A stretch of 64,000 nucleotides of DNA from Mimachlamys varia (lineage: Eukaryota; Mollusca; Bivalvia; Pectinida; Pectinidae), in the NCBI GenBank assembly GCA_947623455.1, contig OX392527.1, positions 3,530,001 to 3,594,000 on the forward strand, in the 5' to 3' direction. How positions within the stretch are numbered: position 1 is the first letter of the stretch; each line of letters starts with the position of its first letter. The translations under genes were made by a program, and so were the position numbers. Below, piece by piece: positions 51,901 to 63,900 of the stretch. Under the pieces are notes generated by a model that saw only the letters and a list, made by a program, of their open reading frames with translations, searched no databases and was not told where the DNA came from.

Positions 51901-54900
51901 AGTCATTGTCCTCTCTGTAGTCCTTGTCCTCTCTGTAGTCCTTGTCCTCTCTGTAGTCCTTGTCCTCTCTGTAGTTCTTGTCCTCTATGTAGTCCTTGTC
52001 CTCTCTGTAGTCATTGTCCTCTCTGTAGTCATTGTCCTCTCTGTAGTTCTTGTCCTCTATGTAATCCTTGTCCTCTATGTAGTCCTTGTCCTCTCTGTAG
52101 TGGTTCGCCTCTCTGTGATCCTTGCCCTATCTGTAGTCATTGTCCTTTCTGTAGTCCTTGCCCTTTCTGTAGTCCTTGTCCTCTCTGTAGTCATTGTCCT
52201 CTCTGTAGTGGTTCGCCTCTCTGTGATCCTTGCCCTATCTGTAGTCATTGTCCTTTCTGTAGTCCTTGCCCTTTCTGTAGTCCTTGTCCTCTCTGTAGTC
52301 ATTGTCCTCTATGTAGTCCTTGTCCTTTCTGTAGTCATTGTCCTCTATGTAGTCCTTGTCCTTTCTGTAGTCCTTGCCCTTTCTGTAGTCCTTGCCCTAT
52401 CTGTAGTCATTGTCCTTTCTGTAGTCCTTGTCCTTTCTGTAGTCATTGTCCTCTATGTAGTCCTTGTCCTCTCTGTAGTGGTTCGCCTCTCTGTGATCCT
52501 TGCCCTATCTGTAGTCATTGTCCTTTCTGTAGTCCTTGCCCTTTCTGTAGTCCTTGTCCTCTCTGTAGTCATTGTCCTTTCTGTAGTCCTTGTCCTCTCT
52601 GTAGTCCTTGCTCTCTCTGTAGTCCTTGTCCTCTCTGTAGTTCTTGTCCTCTCTGTAGCCCTTGTCCTCTCTGTAGTCCTTGCCCTCTCTATAGTCCTTG
52701 TCCTTTATGTAGTCCTTGTCCTCTCTGTAGTCCTTGCCCTCTCTGAAGTCCTTGCCCTCTTTGTAGTCCTTGTCCTTTATGTAGTCCTTGCCCTCTCTGT
52801 AGTCCTTGTCATCTCTGTAGTCCTTGCCTTATTTGTAGTCCTTGCCCTCTCTGTAGTCTTTGCCCTCTCTGTAGTCCTTGTCCTCTCTGTAGTCCTTGTC
52901 ATCTCTGTAGTCCTTGCCCTCTCTGTAGTCCTTGTCACTTTTGTAGTTCTTGCCCTCTTTGCAGTCCTTGCCCTCTCTGTAGTCTTTGCCCTCTTTGTAG
53001 TCCTTGTCCTTTCTGTAGTCCTTGTCCTCTCTGTAGTTCTTGTCCTCTCTGTAGCCCTTGTCCTCTCTGTAGTCCTTGTCATCTCTGTAGTCCTTGCCCT
53101 CTCTGTAGTCCTTGTCATCTCTGTAGTCCTTGTCATCTCTGTAGTCCTTGTCATCTCTGTAGTCCTTGTCCTCTATGTAGTCCTTGCTTGCCCTCATTGT
53201 AGTCCTTGTCCTCTCTGTAGTCCTTGCCCTCTCTGTAGTCCTTGTCATCTCTGTAGTCCTTGTCCTCTATGTAGTCTTTGCCCTCTTTGTAGTCCTTGTC
53301 ATCTCTGTAGTCCTTGTCCTCTATGTAGTCCTTGCTTGCCCTCTTTGCAGTCCTTGCCCTCTCTGTATTCTTTGCCCTCTCTGTAGTTCTTGTCCTCTCT
53401 GTAGTCCTTGTCCTCTCTGTAGTCCTTGTCCTCTATGTAGTCCTTGTCCTCTATGTAGTCCTTGCCCTCTCTGTAGTCCTTGCCCTCTCTGTAGTCCTTG
53501 TCCTCTCTGTAGTCCTTGTCCTTTCTGTAGTCCTTGTTTGCCCTCTCTGTAGTCCTTGTCCTCTCTGAAGTCCTTGCCCTCTTTGTAGTCCTTGTCCTCT
53601 CTGTAGTCCTTGCCCTCTCTGTAGTCCTTGCCCTCTCTGTAGTCCTTGTCCTCTCTGTAGTCCTTGCCCTCTCTGTAGTCCTTGTCATCTCTGTAGTTCT
53701 TGCCCTATTTGTAGTCCTTGCCCTCTCTGTAGTCTTTGCCCGCTCTGTAGTCCTTGTCCTCTCTGTAGTCCTTGTCATCTCTGTAGTCCTTGCCCTCTCT
53801 GTAGTCCTTGTCATCTCTGTAGTCTTTGCCCGCTCTGTAGTCCTTGCCTTCTATGAAGTCTTTGCCCTCTTTGTAGTCCTTGCCCTCTCTGTAGTCTTTG
53901 CCCTCTTTGTAGTCCTTGTCCTTTCTGTAGTCCTTGTCCTCTCTGTAGTCCTTGCCTTCTTTATAGTCCTTGCCCTCTTTGTAGTCCTTGTGGTTCCTTT
54001 TGTAAACTCTTTTCCATCCAATGAATGTAGAGTAACACGGAAGACCAAACGAGCGATCGACATTAACATTAAATAGCGTAGCCGGTAAAAGGCTGACAAC
54101 AAGGACAATCGACGCAGCATTATCTAAACACAGCTGACCAGTAGTTTGGATACTCACCACTAAAGTTAGCCTCGATCTCGTACGGTATGACGCCGTAGTC
54201 CCAGAGACGCTCGGGCCGAGCTGTGGCGGCTCTCTTTGATCGCATGTTGGTCGTATTCTCCGTGGTGGACACGCTCATTTTCCTTTTCCTTTTCCTTTCA
54301 AGTTTTCTTTTTAATCTCTGTTCCCTCCTCTTTTTCTTTTCCGCTTTTCTTAGTGATTTGCATTTTTTATCTCTGCAAACATAAAATACATATGTATCTT
54401 TGATTATTCTTCCTATGACAATTACATGCAAATCTGCTCAAAAGGAAATAAAATGGCCAACAACATGACTGAAATTGATATTATACATTTAATAACTTAT
54501 ACTAGGATGACGTTTCGATGGTAAATGCAAGATGCACTTTAATTTTTATCAGACAAATTACCATTGTAACAAAGGTATAGGTGACCTTACTCACATTCTA
54601 AACCGCTTAGAATTAGACAGATCATGTCAGTAAAACACAAATTTAAAGATTCAGGACAATAGGTAGTGGAATATGTAAGGACACCATATCTTAGTGTTGA
54701 AGATGACCTCTATCACCATCACTTTTACACTACTACATACACAGTGTGTCATGACAATCCTGTGTTTCCTGTTTCCTATATAGTGAGAAAAAAACAAGAT
54801 TGCGAGATGTCCTTTTGAGGAGGTCAATCGTTAAATAAAACTTTATTTCAGAAGTAATACTACTAGAAATGTATTCATGTACAAATATATTACAATATCA

Positions 54901-57900
54901 ACATAAAGCTACGGAAGCTTGCCATGAAAGATCCTAAGTATCGAGAGGCTCCACCTATCAAACGGAATGTGGATTTCAGGATACTTATGTGGAAGATTAT
55001 GGCAGACAATCAACTAAACATGAAAATGCTGAATACGATTCACTTTCAAAGTGGTTGAAGACATGGCATCTAATAACTTTATCCTTGTTTGCAAACGTTA
55101 GTACATTAATTGTTTGCGAAAAGAACTAGGCCTGCTTGATAACCAAGATAACCCTATTTACACAATGACCGGTACTTCGAAAGATGAAATACTATCTAAG
55201 CATGCATCAGTATAACAATTTTTCAAGAAACTTGTTAATGACTTTGTCCTACATTGTCTATATTGGATGCCGAAACTGCACAATGATCTATAAAAACAGT
55301 TTTTATGGCTGGCTCTGCTAATTGCTCAACCAAGCTTTTATCAAAATTTCTTTATACCATTCTGAGTATTATGCAATCATTGTGACACTGTATACCCCAG
55401 AAGTCGAATTAACGGGATGTGCATTCCTGGTGTATATTTAGAAACATTTGAATCCTGATTTGATCTCATTGAATATGTGAAAATTTAATGATCATGTACA
55501 GTACCGTGTAAACAATCAGAACTGCGAACGTTTGGTATTCAAAGTGCTATAACTCTTCTAAATATTGATAATCTTGTTTTTGTAAATAAAGCATGTTTAT
55601 GAAAATTGATGTTTCTATTTCTACAAACAACATATAATTTGCAGAGTAAACTTTTGTTATGTTTTTATAGGTTGATCCGATGACCTGGAACCTCGATCAG
55701 TTGACTTCTTTGCTTCATAACAGAACAACAAACTGTTAACCAGTTAATAAATATAAAATGTGACCTTGGCCTTTAACCCAATGACCTTGACCATTGATCA
55801 ACTGATACCTTGTTTGATTGTCACCAATTTTTCTTCGTAATTTCATAATAAATTGTTTAGCTGTACAAAGATACAAAATTTGACTTGACCTTTGATCAGT
55901 TGACTTCTTGTATTGTCCTTCATAATGTCAAAATGAAATATTTACCAGTTAAGAGCCATACATGATGAATTCAACACTATAAACTTAACAAAAACAAAAG
56001 ATACCGAAGTGTCAATAAAACCGAAATACTAACCAAAAAATGATTGAACTAGGGATAATATATGGACAAAGAAAAGAAATTACATTGAGATATTTGGAAC
56101 CGAGCTATCATTCTCAATCACAACAAGTACATGTAAACACACGGATGAGCATATTCAAAAACGTCCACCTTCATATCACACAAAGATACAAAAAGTTTCT
56201 CAACGAGACAAAGATGGCGACCATAAAACTTACTCATAGTTCTGATCAACCTGTGGGGGGTGGCTCTGATAACGAGAATTCGAAGACGTTATTTCAGTTT
56301 TGTATGAGGAATGGTACTGTACAGGGTGGAAAAAAATCATGTTTGGATCGAAGAATAAAAAAAAAAAAACATTTTTAGGAGGGGGTGCTCAAGATTGATC
56401 AAAATCCACATACCGTTAATTTCACTTTTGGCGTATACAGTGTCACAATACCACTAACGCCCTGATTTAATTTGATAAAGAAAATCAGGGAATACCAAAG
56501 CGTAAAAAAAAAAACCCAACATAATCCGACTTCAAAATTGATTAAACGAGAGGCAAAATAGGAACAAAGGAAAGATTTATATGGAGACCCTCGTAAAAGT
56601 ACGAGAGAATAAGACCAGATGTTCCACAGGAGTAAGTGTCTTCTGCTTCATTGACGACACCCGCCATGTAAATCTTTGTCACATCCAAGAAGGCATCAAT
56701 CCTCAAAATGAGAACCGAGTCATCATTGTCAATCACAACAAGTAAGCACACTAATAAACAAACAAGAAAACGTCCATCTTCATATCACACAAATATACAG
56801 AATATTTCTCGATGAGATTTAGATGGCGACCATAAAACTTGCCAATAGTCTTCATCAGCCTGCATCTCTTGAATCCCTGTGTAGTAAGTTGGTTTGTCAG
56901 CAATTGACATCTATCATAAAATTCTCGATATTCAGAGCAAGCTCTAGAATAATGAATCAACTGAGACATATAAACACCATAGGATGGCGAAACAGGGATG
57001 TTACTATCAAGAAAGGGAAAGTACACGATCAGAAAATCAAAACCGTCACATTTATCATACAGCTTAGTAGTAAGTTGCCCGTGTTGGTCATAGTTTAAAG
57101 TAAAGATCGAAGTAAGAAGCTGATGTAGGAGTCTGTTGTGTCTTTAATCTCAAGTTCAGTAGAGTATATACGATCGACTAGGTCAGCAATTTTCTTGTTG
57201 TTCATAGACAACACATAAAGGTTTGGTTGAGCAATTAGCAGAACCAGCGATAAAACGTGGCTTATAAGGATCCTTGTGTATATTTGGTATCCGATAAAGA
57301 CGGGGTAGGTCAGCGTCTTGCTCATTAACCGGTTTCTTGAAAGATTGGAATACTGAAACGAAAGTATTTCACCTTTGGAACAACCGGTCAGTGTGGAAAT
57401 TGGGTTAATTTGGTTATCAAGCTGGCCTTGTTCTTTTTGCAAATAATAAATGAAATAACACTAGCAAACAATTATCATACTTTGTCTGCAGACACAACCA
57501 CATACTTATCATGTAGATTGTTGAGTATTGTTCAAACCTCAGGATAAGAAATATCGACTTATGTTTATTTTTAATTTTTTGACGCAAAATGCTTATTCCT
57601 TTCTGAATAGAGGAACTGATAGAATTTACCCACTTTGAAAAACAATCACTGAATATCAAAGCGTCAACAAAACCATAATCCAAACTCAAAATCGATTAAA
57701 CTAGAGGCAAAATAGGAACAAATGAAAGATTTACATTGAGACTCTCGTATGTTCCGGAAGAGTAAGAGTCTTCTGCTTCATCGACGACACCCGTCATGTA
57801 AATCTTTGTCACATCCAAGTAAACATCAAGTTCTCAAAACAAGAACCGAGTATCATTGTCAATCATAACAAGTAAACACACTTTCTTTACTCAAAAACGT

Positions 57901-60900
57901 CCATCTTCATATCACTGAAAGATAAAGTATATTTCTCAATGAGACAAAGATGGCGACCATAAAACTTGCCTATAGTTCTGATCAACCGGCATCTCTCTAA
58001 TCCTTGTGTTGTTAGTTTGTTTGTCAGCAGTCGACATCGATCACGAAAATCACGATACATAGAGCAAGCCCTAGAATAACGAGTCGACTGCGACATGTAA
58101 ACACCATAGGTTGAAGAAGCAGGGATGTTAATATCAAGAAAAGTGGAAGTGAATCCTATTCAGCAATTCACGTTTAGCCCATTATCTGGCATAATCGTCC
58201 ATAAGAGTAATAAAATTTACATTCTATAGTGTAATTTAGAAACAGTGATCTTGACATTGACCTTAGGAACATTTAAGATCCTTCATGCACATGACAGTAT
58301 GACATTATGCAGGAAATTTGACACACTGGTTTCTCAGATAATTTTCGGAAAAGAAAGTGCTGACGTACGGACAACGTGATTACTATAAGGCACCCGCATT
58401 TTGCGGGCCCTGAATTCACTGACGAAGATGTAGTACGAATGGATGACTTCCTGTTTGACAATATATAATTGTTGAGTTTGGAGAAAACATTTTCCAGCAA
58501 ACTGTTGGTATTCCCATAGGAACAAACTGTGCCCAACTCTAAGCTGCCTTTTGTTTTCATGCGAGGCTGAATTTCTCAAGGAGCCTATCAGAACAGGTAA
58601 CGAAAACCTTGTCAAACTTTCAGAAATACATGCATCAACGAAGTGCTGTCTATAAATAAAAAAATATTACTAACCTAGTCGATCATCTATATCCTTCTGA
58701 AATTGAAATAAAAAAAACAGACTCTTCTACATCAGCTGCTTACCTCAATATCTGCTTTGACCAACACGGACACCTTACTACTAAGCTATACGATAAACGT
58801 GATGATTTTGGTTTTCCAATCGTGAACCTCCCCTTGATAGCAGCATGCCTGTCTTTTTAACCTATGGTGTTTACAAGTCGCATTTTCGTGATAGATGTCG
58901 GCTGCGGACGAACAATAAGCGTCAACAACCCATAATCCATACTTAAAATCGATTAAAATTATGGGCAAAATATGAACAAAGGGGATAGGTTTACATGGAG
59001 ACCCCTTTAAAAGTACAAGAGAATAAGATCAGGTGTTCCGGAAGAGTAAGCGTATTCTGCTTCATCGACGACACCAGTCATGTAAATCTTAGTCACATTC
59101 TATGACAATCTTATGGCATGGGGATTAAAGAGATGTAGGTTGATGAAGACTTTGAGCGAGATGACATTGGTCATCTTGGTCTCCTTCCAAAATATTTGAC
59201 ATCCTTGTGTGAAGAAGGACATGTTATATTATGCCTACTTGTTGTGATTGAGAAAAATGTCTCAGTTCTCACTTTGAGGACTTGGTATTTACTTGGATGT
59301 GACCTAGATTTACATTGAAGATGTAATCGATGAAGAAAAAACGCTTACTTTTTCGGAACATCTGGTATTATTCTCTTGTATTCAGGGGTATCCATATACA
59401 TTTTTTATTGCTTTTTGCCCCTATAGTCTAATCAATTTTGAGTTCCGATTATGGTTTTGTTGACACCTCAGTTTCCGCTGACATTGTATCAACTGATGAG
59501 TCCGTACTACCCTCAGTTTGTGCCCGTGTCTGTAGGGACAACCAACCTCTAATTCCTACCTATCTCAGTGACCATGTCTCGGGTACCTCTAAGTCCTACC
59601 TATCTCAGTGATGGTGTCTCGGTACCTCTAAGTCCTACCTATCTCAGTGACGGGGTCTCGGTACCTCTAAGACCTACCTATCTCAGTGATGGTGTCTCGG
59701 TACCTCTAAGTCCTACCTATCTCAGTGACGGTGTCTCGGTACCTCTAAGTCCTACCTATCTCAGTGACGGTGTCTCGGTACCTCTAAGTCCTACCTATCT
59801 CAGTGATGGTGTCTCGGTACCTCTAAGACCTACCTATCTCAGTGATGGTGTCTCGGTACCTCTAAGTCCTACCTGTCTCAGTGACGGGGTCTCGGTACCT
59901 CTAAGTCCTACTTATCTCAGTGATAGTGTCTCGGTACCTCTAAGTCCTACTTATCTCAGTGACGGGGTCTCGGTACCTCTATGTCCTACCTATCTCAGTG
60001 ACGGTGTCTCGGTACCTCTATGTCCTACCTGTCTCAGTGACGGGGTCTCGGTACCTCTAAGTCCTACTTATCTCAGTGATGGTGTCTCGGTACCTCTAAG
60101 TCCTACTTATCTCAGTGACGGGGTCTCGGTACCTCTATGTCCTACCTATCTCAGTGACGGTGTCTCGGTACCTCTATGTCCTACCTATCTCAGTGATGGT
60201 GTCTCGGTACCTCTAAGTCCTACCTATCTCAGTGATGGTGTCTCGGTACCTCTAAGTCCTACCTATCTCAGTGACGGTGTCTCGGTACCTCTATGTCCTA
60301 CCTATCTCAGTGATGGTGTCTCGGTACCTCTAAGTCCTACCTATCTCAGTGATGGTGTCTCGGTACCTCTAAGTCCTACCTATCTCAGTGACGGTGTCTC
60401 GGTACCTCTAAGACCTACCTATCTCAGTGACGGTGTCTCGGTACCTCTATGTCCTACCTATCTCAGTGACGGTGTCTCGGTACCTCTAAGTCCTACCTAT
60501 CTCAGTGATGGTGTCTCGGTACCTCTAAGTCCTACCTATCTCAGTGATGGTGTCTCGGTACCTCTTAGTCCTACCTATCTCAGTGACGGTGTCTCGGTAC
60601 CTCTAAGTCCTACCTATCTCAGTGATGGTGTCTCGGTACCTCTAAGTCCTACCTATCTCAGTGACGGTGTCTCGGTACCTCTAAGTCCTACCTATCTCAG
60701 TGACGGTGTCTCGGTACACCTATGTATTAGCCATCCAATTAAACATTACATGTCTGTTACGAATGAGGGCTGATACTTGTTACACACAGTTCTGACCTTT
60801 TTAGAAAACTAAAACACAGTAACGATTACAGAGGCTGGTTGTTCCTTTCAGACAAACTCCAGAAGTTGAGAATTACTACGGTCCAACAACCTACGTTAGA

Positions 60901-63900
60901 ATAGCACATCTGGGCCATATCACTGCACAGGAAATCGGAATAAAAATCAAATTATCGCTAACTCGACATCGGTAATGCGCATATGACAAGAGATCTGGAA
61001 TACGTACGGATGTGTAGCTACTGGTTATGATGATCCCTATCACTAGCTGGGGTGCACTCTTGTTATTCTTCAAACTGATATATGTGATTATCTTATCACA
61101 TTTCCATTTTTTCAGAAATGCATACGGATGCATAGTCATGTTTAGTGTATAAAGACGAACTTTGACGGATACTGTAGGGTTTTCGTGTTGGCGTTATATC
61201 TTTAACTAAAACCTACTTGTAATGGTGCTACATTTATCTGAAGGAAAATAAAATGTAATTATTGTATTAAGTCTGTAACTGGTGTCTATCAACAGGTATA
61301 GAGGTCACAACGAAACATTAAGACCACTTCAAGACGATTTAATGAACGAAAAGTGACTGTTCCCTTTTGGTCGGCTTAGGGACACCACCTACACCATTAC
61401 CGATTAGCTAAAGTTTGAATCACAGATATTGTGTTAGGTTTTTGCTGTTTCTAGACCAACTTAGGCCCTACCGTTATACATTTTACCATGGTAGAAGGTT
61501 GGTCGAGTATTCATGTACAGTCATACACTACCACCAACAGGTTAACTTCCATACAACAAGTTCCTCCGGTAATGCCAGTTCTTTCAAAAGCGAGTACCTT
61601 CTGAACAATACGGCAAATAAACCAAATAGCACCCAATCAATAAAATTAATAATAAGTGTTCATCGATAAAACAAATACCTGCTCGTCAAAAAACCAAATA
61701 CCTGCTCCTCAATAAAACAAAAACCTGCTCATCAATAAAACAAATAATGCTCATCCATAAAACAAACACCTGCTCATCGATCATCGATAAAACAAATACC
61801 TGCTCATCGATAAAACAAATACCTGCTCATCAATAAATCAAATACATGCTCATCGATAAAACAAATACCTGCTCATCGATAAAACAAATACCTGCTCATC
61901 GATAAAACAAATACCTGCTCATCGATAAAACAAATACCTGCTCATCGATAAAACAAATACATGCTAATCGATAAAACAAATACCTACTCATCGATAAAAC
62001 AAATACCTGCTCATCGATAAAACAAATACCTGCTCATCAATAAAACAAATACATGCTAATCGATAAAAACAAATACCTGCTCATCGATAAAACAAATACC
62101 TGCTCATCAATAAAACAAATACCTGCTAATCGATAAAACAAATACATGCTCATCAATAAAACAAATACCTGCTCATCGATAAAACAAATACCTGCTCATC
62201 GATAAAACAAATACCTGCTCATCAATAAAACAAATACATGCTCATCAATAAAACAAATACCTGCTCATCGATAAAACAAATACCTGTTCATCAATAAAAC
62301 AAATACCTGCTCATCGATAAAACAAATACCTGTTCATCAATAAAACAAATACCTGCTCATCAATAAAACAAATACCTGCTCATCGATAAAACAAATCCCT
62401 GCTCATCAATAAATTAAATACATGCTCATCGATAAAACAAATACCTGCTAATCGATAAAACAAATACCTGCTCATCAATAAAACAAATACCTGCTCATCA
62501 ATAAAACAAATACCTGTTCATCAATAAAACAAATACCTGCTCATCGATAAAACAAATCCCTGCTCATCAATAAATTAAATACATGCTCATCGATAAAACA
62601 AATACCTGCTAATCGATAAAACAAATACCTGCTCATCAATAAAACAAATACCTGCTCATCAATAAAACAAATACCTGTTCATCAATAAAACAAATACCTG
62701 TTCATCAATAAAACAAATACATGCTAATCGATAAAACAAATACCTACTCATCAATAAAACAAATACCTGCTCATCAATAAAACAAATACCTGCTCATCAA
62801 TAAAACAAATACCTGCTCATCAATAAAACAAATACATGCTAATCGATAAAACAAATACCTACTCATCAATAAAACAAATACCTGCTCATCAATAAAACAA
62901 ATACCTGCTCATCAATAAAACAAATACCTGCTCATCAATAAAACAAATACCTGCTCATCAATAAAACAAATACATGCTCATCAATAAAACAAATACCTGC
63001 TCGTCAATAAAACAAATACCTGCTCATCAATAAAACAAATACCTGCTCATCAATAAAACAAATACATGCTCATCAATAAAACAAATACATGCTCATCAAT
63101 AAAACAAATAGCTGCTCATCAATAAAACAAATACCTGCTCATCAATAAAACAAATACATGCTCATCAATAAAACAAATACATGCTCATCAATAAAACAAA
63201 TAGCTGCTCATCAATAAAACAAATACCTGCTCATCGATAAAACAAATCCCTGCTCATCAATAAATTAAATACATGCTCATCGATAAAACAAATACCTGCT
63301 AATCGATAAAACAAATAGCTGCTCATCAATAAAACAAATACATGCTAATCGATAAAAAAATACCTGCTCATCGATAAAACAAATACATGCTCATCGATAA
63401 AACAAATACATGCTAATCGATAAAACAAATACCTGCTCATCAATAAAACAAATACATGCTAATCGATAAAAACAAATACCTGCTCATCGATAAAAACAAA
63501 TACCTGCTCATCGATAAAACAAATACCTGATCATCAATAAAACCAAATACCTGCTCATCAATAAAAACAAATAATATCCAAACAATAAAATAAATAACTT
63601 CCAATTTATAAGCAAATGCCTTCCAATAAATCAAGTGAATGCCTGCTCCTCGATCAATCGGGTACTTTCTCATCAATAAAGCGAATACAGGCTCATCAAT
63701 ATAATGGATATGTTCTCATTAATAATCGGTTTAGTTGGGTTTATTTAGGGTTTTAAGTCCTATTGCAAATTGTAACAGCTACATTAAAATGTATAAGTAT
63801 AAGTTTAAGGGCGGGTCAGTTCCCGGGAAAAAAAATCCACCAATCAGGGACCAGTACCTAATCATATTACAAATAATGAAAACTCACCCTCTTGCACACT

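Noticed and set aside
51389..53386. 665-codon open frame (VVLVLS repeats), and antisense frames of basic/acidic repeats
   Set aside because: It is wholly an 18-bp tandem array. A period divisible by three keeps frames open; no unique coding, splice or promoter signal.
59568..60773. 401-codon frame with 13-residue repeat [13 protein letters not shown]
   Set aside because: A 39-bp minisatellite inside the tolloid intron; open frame explained by the period.
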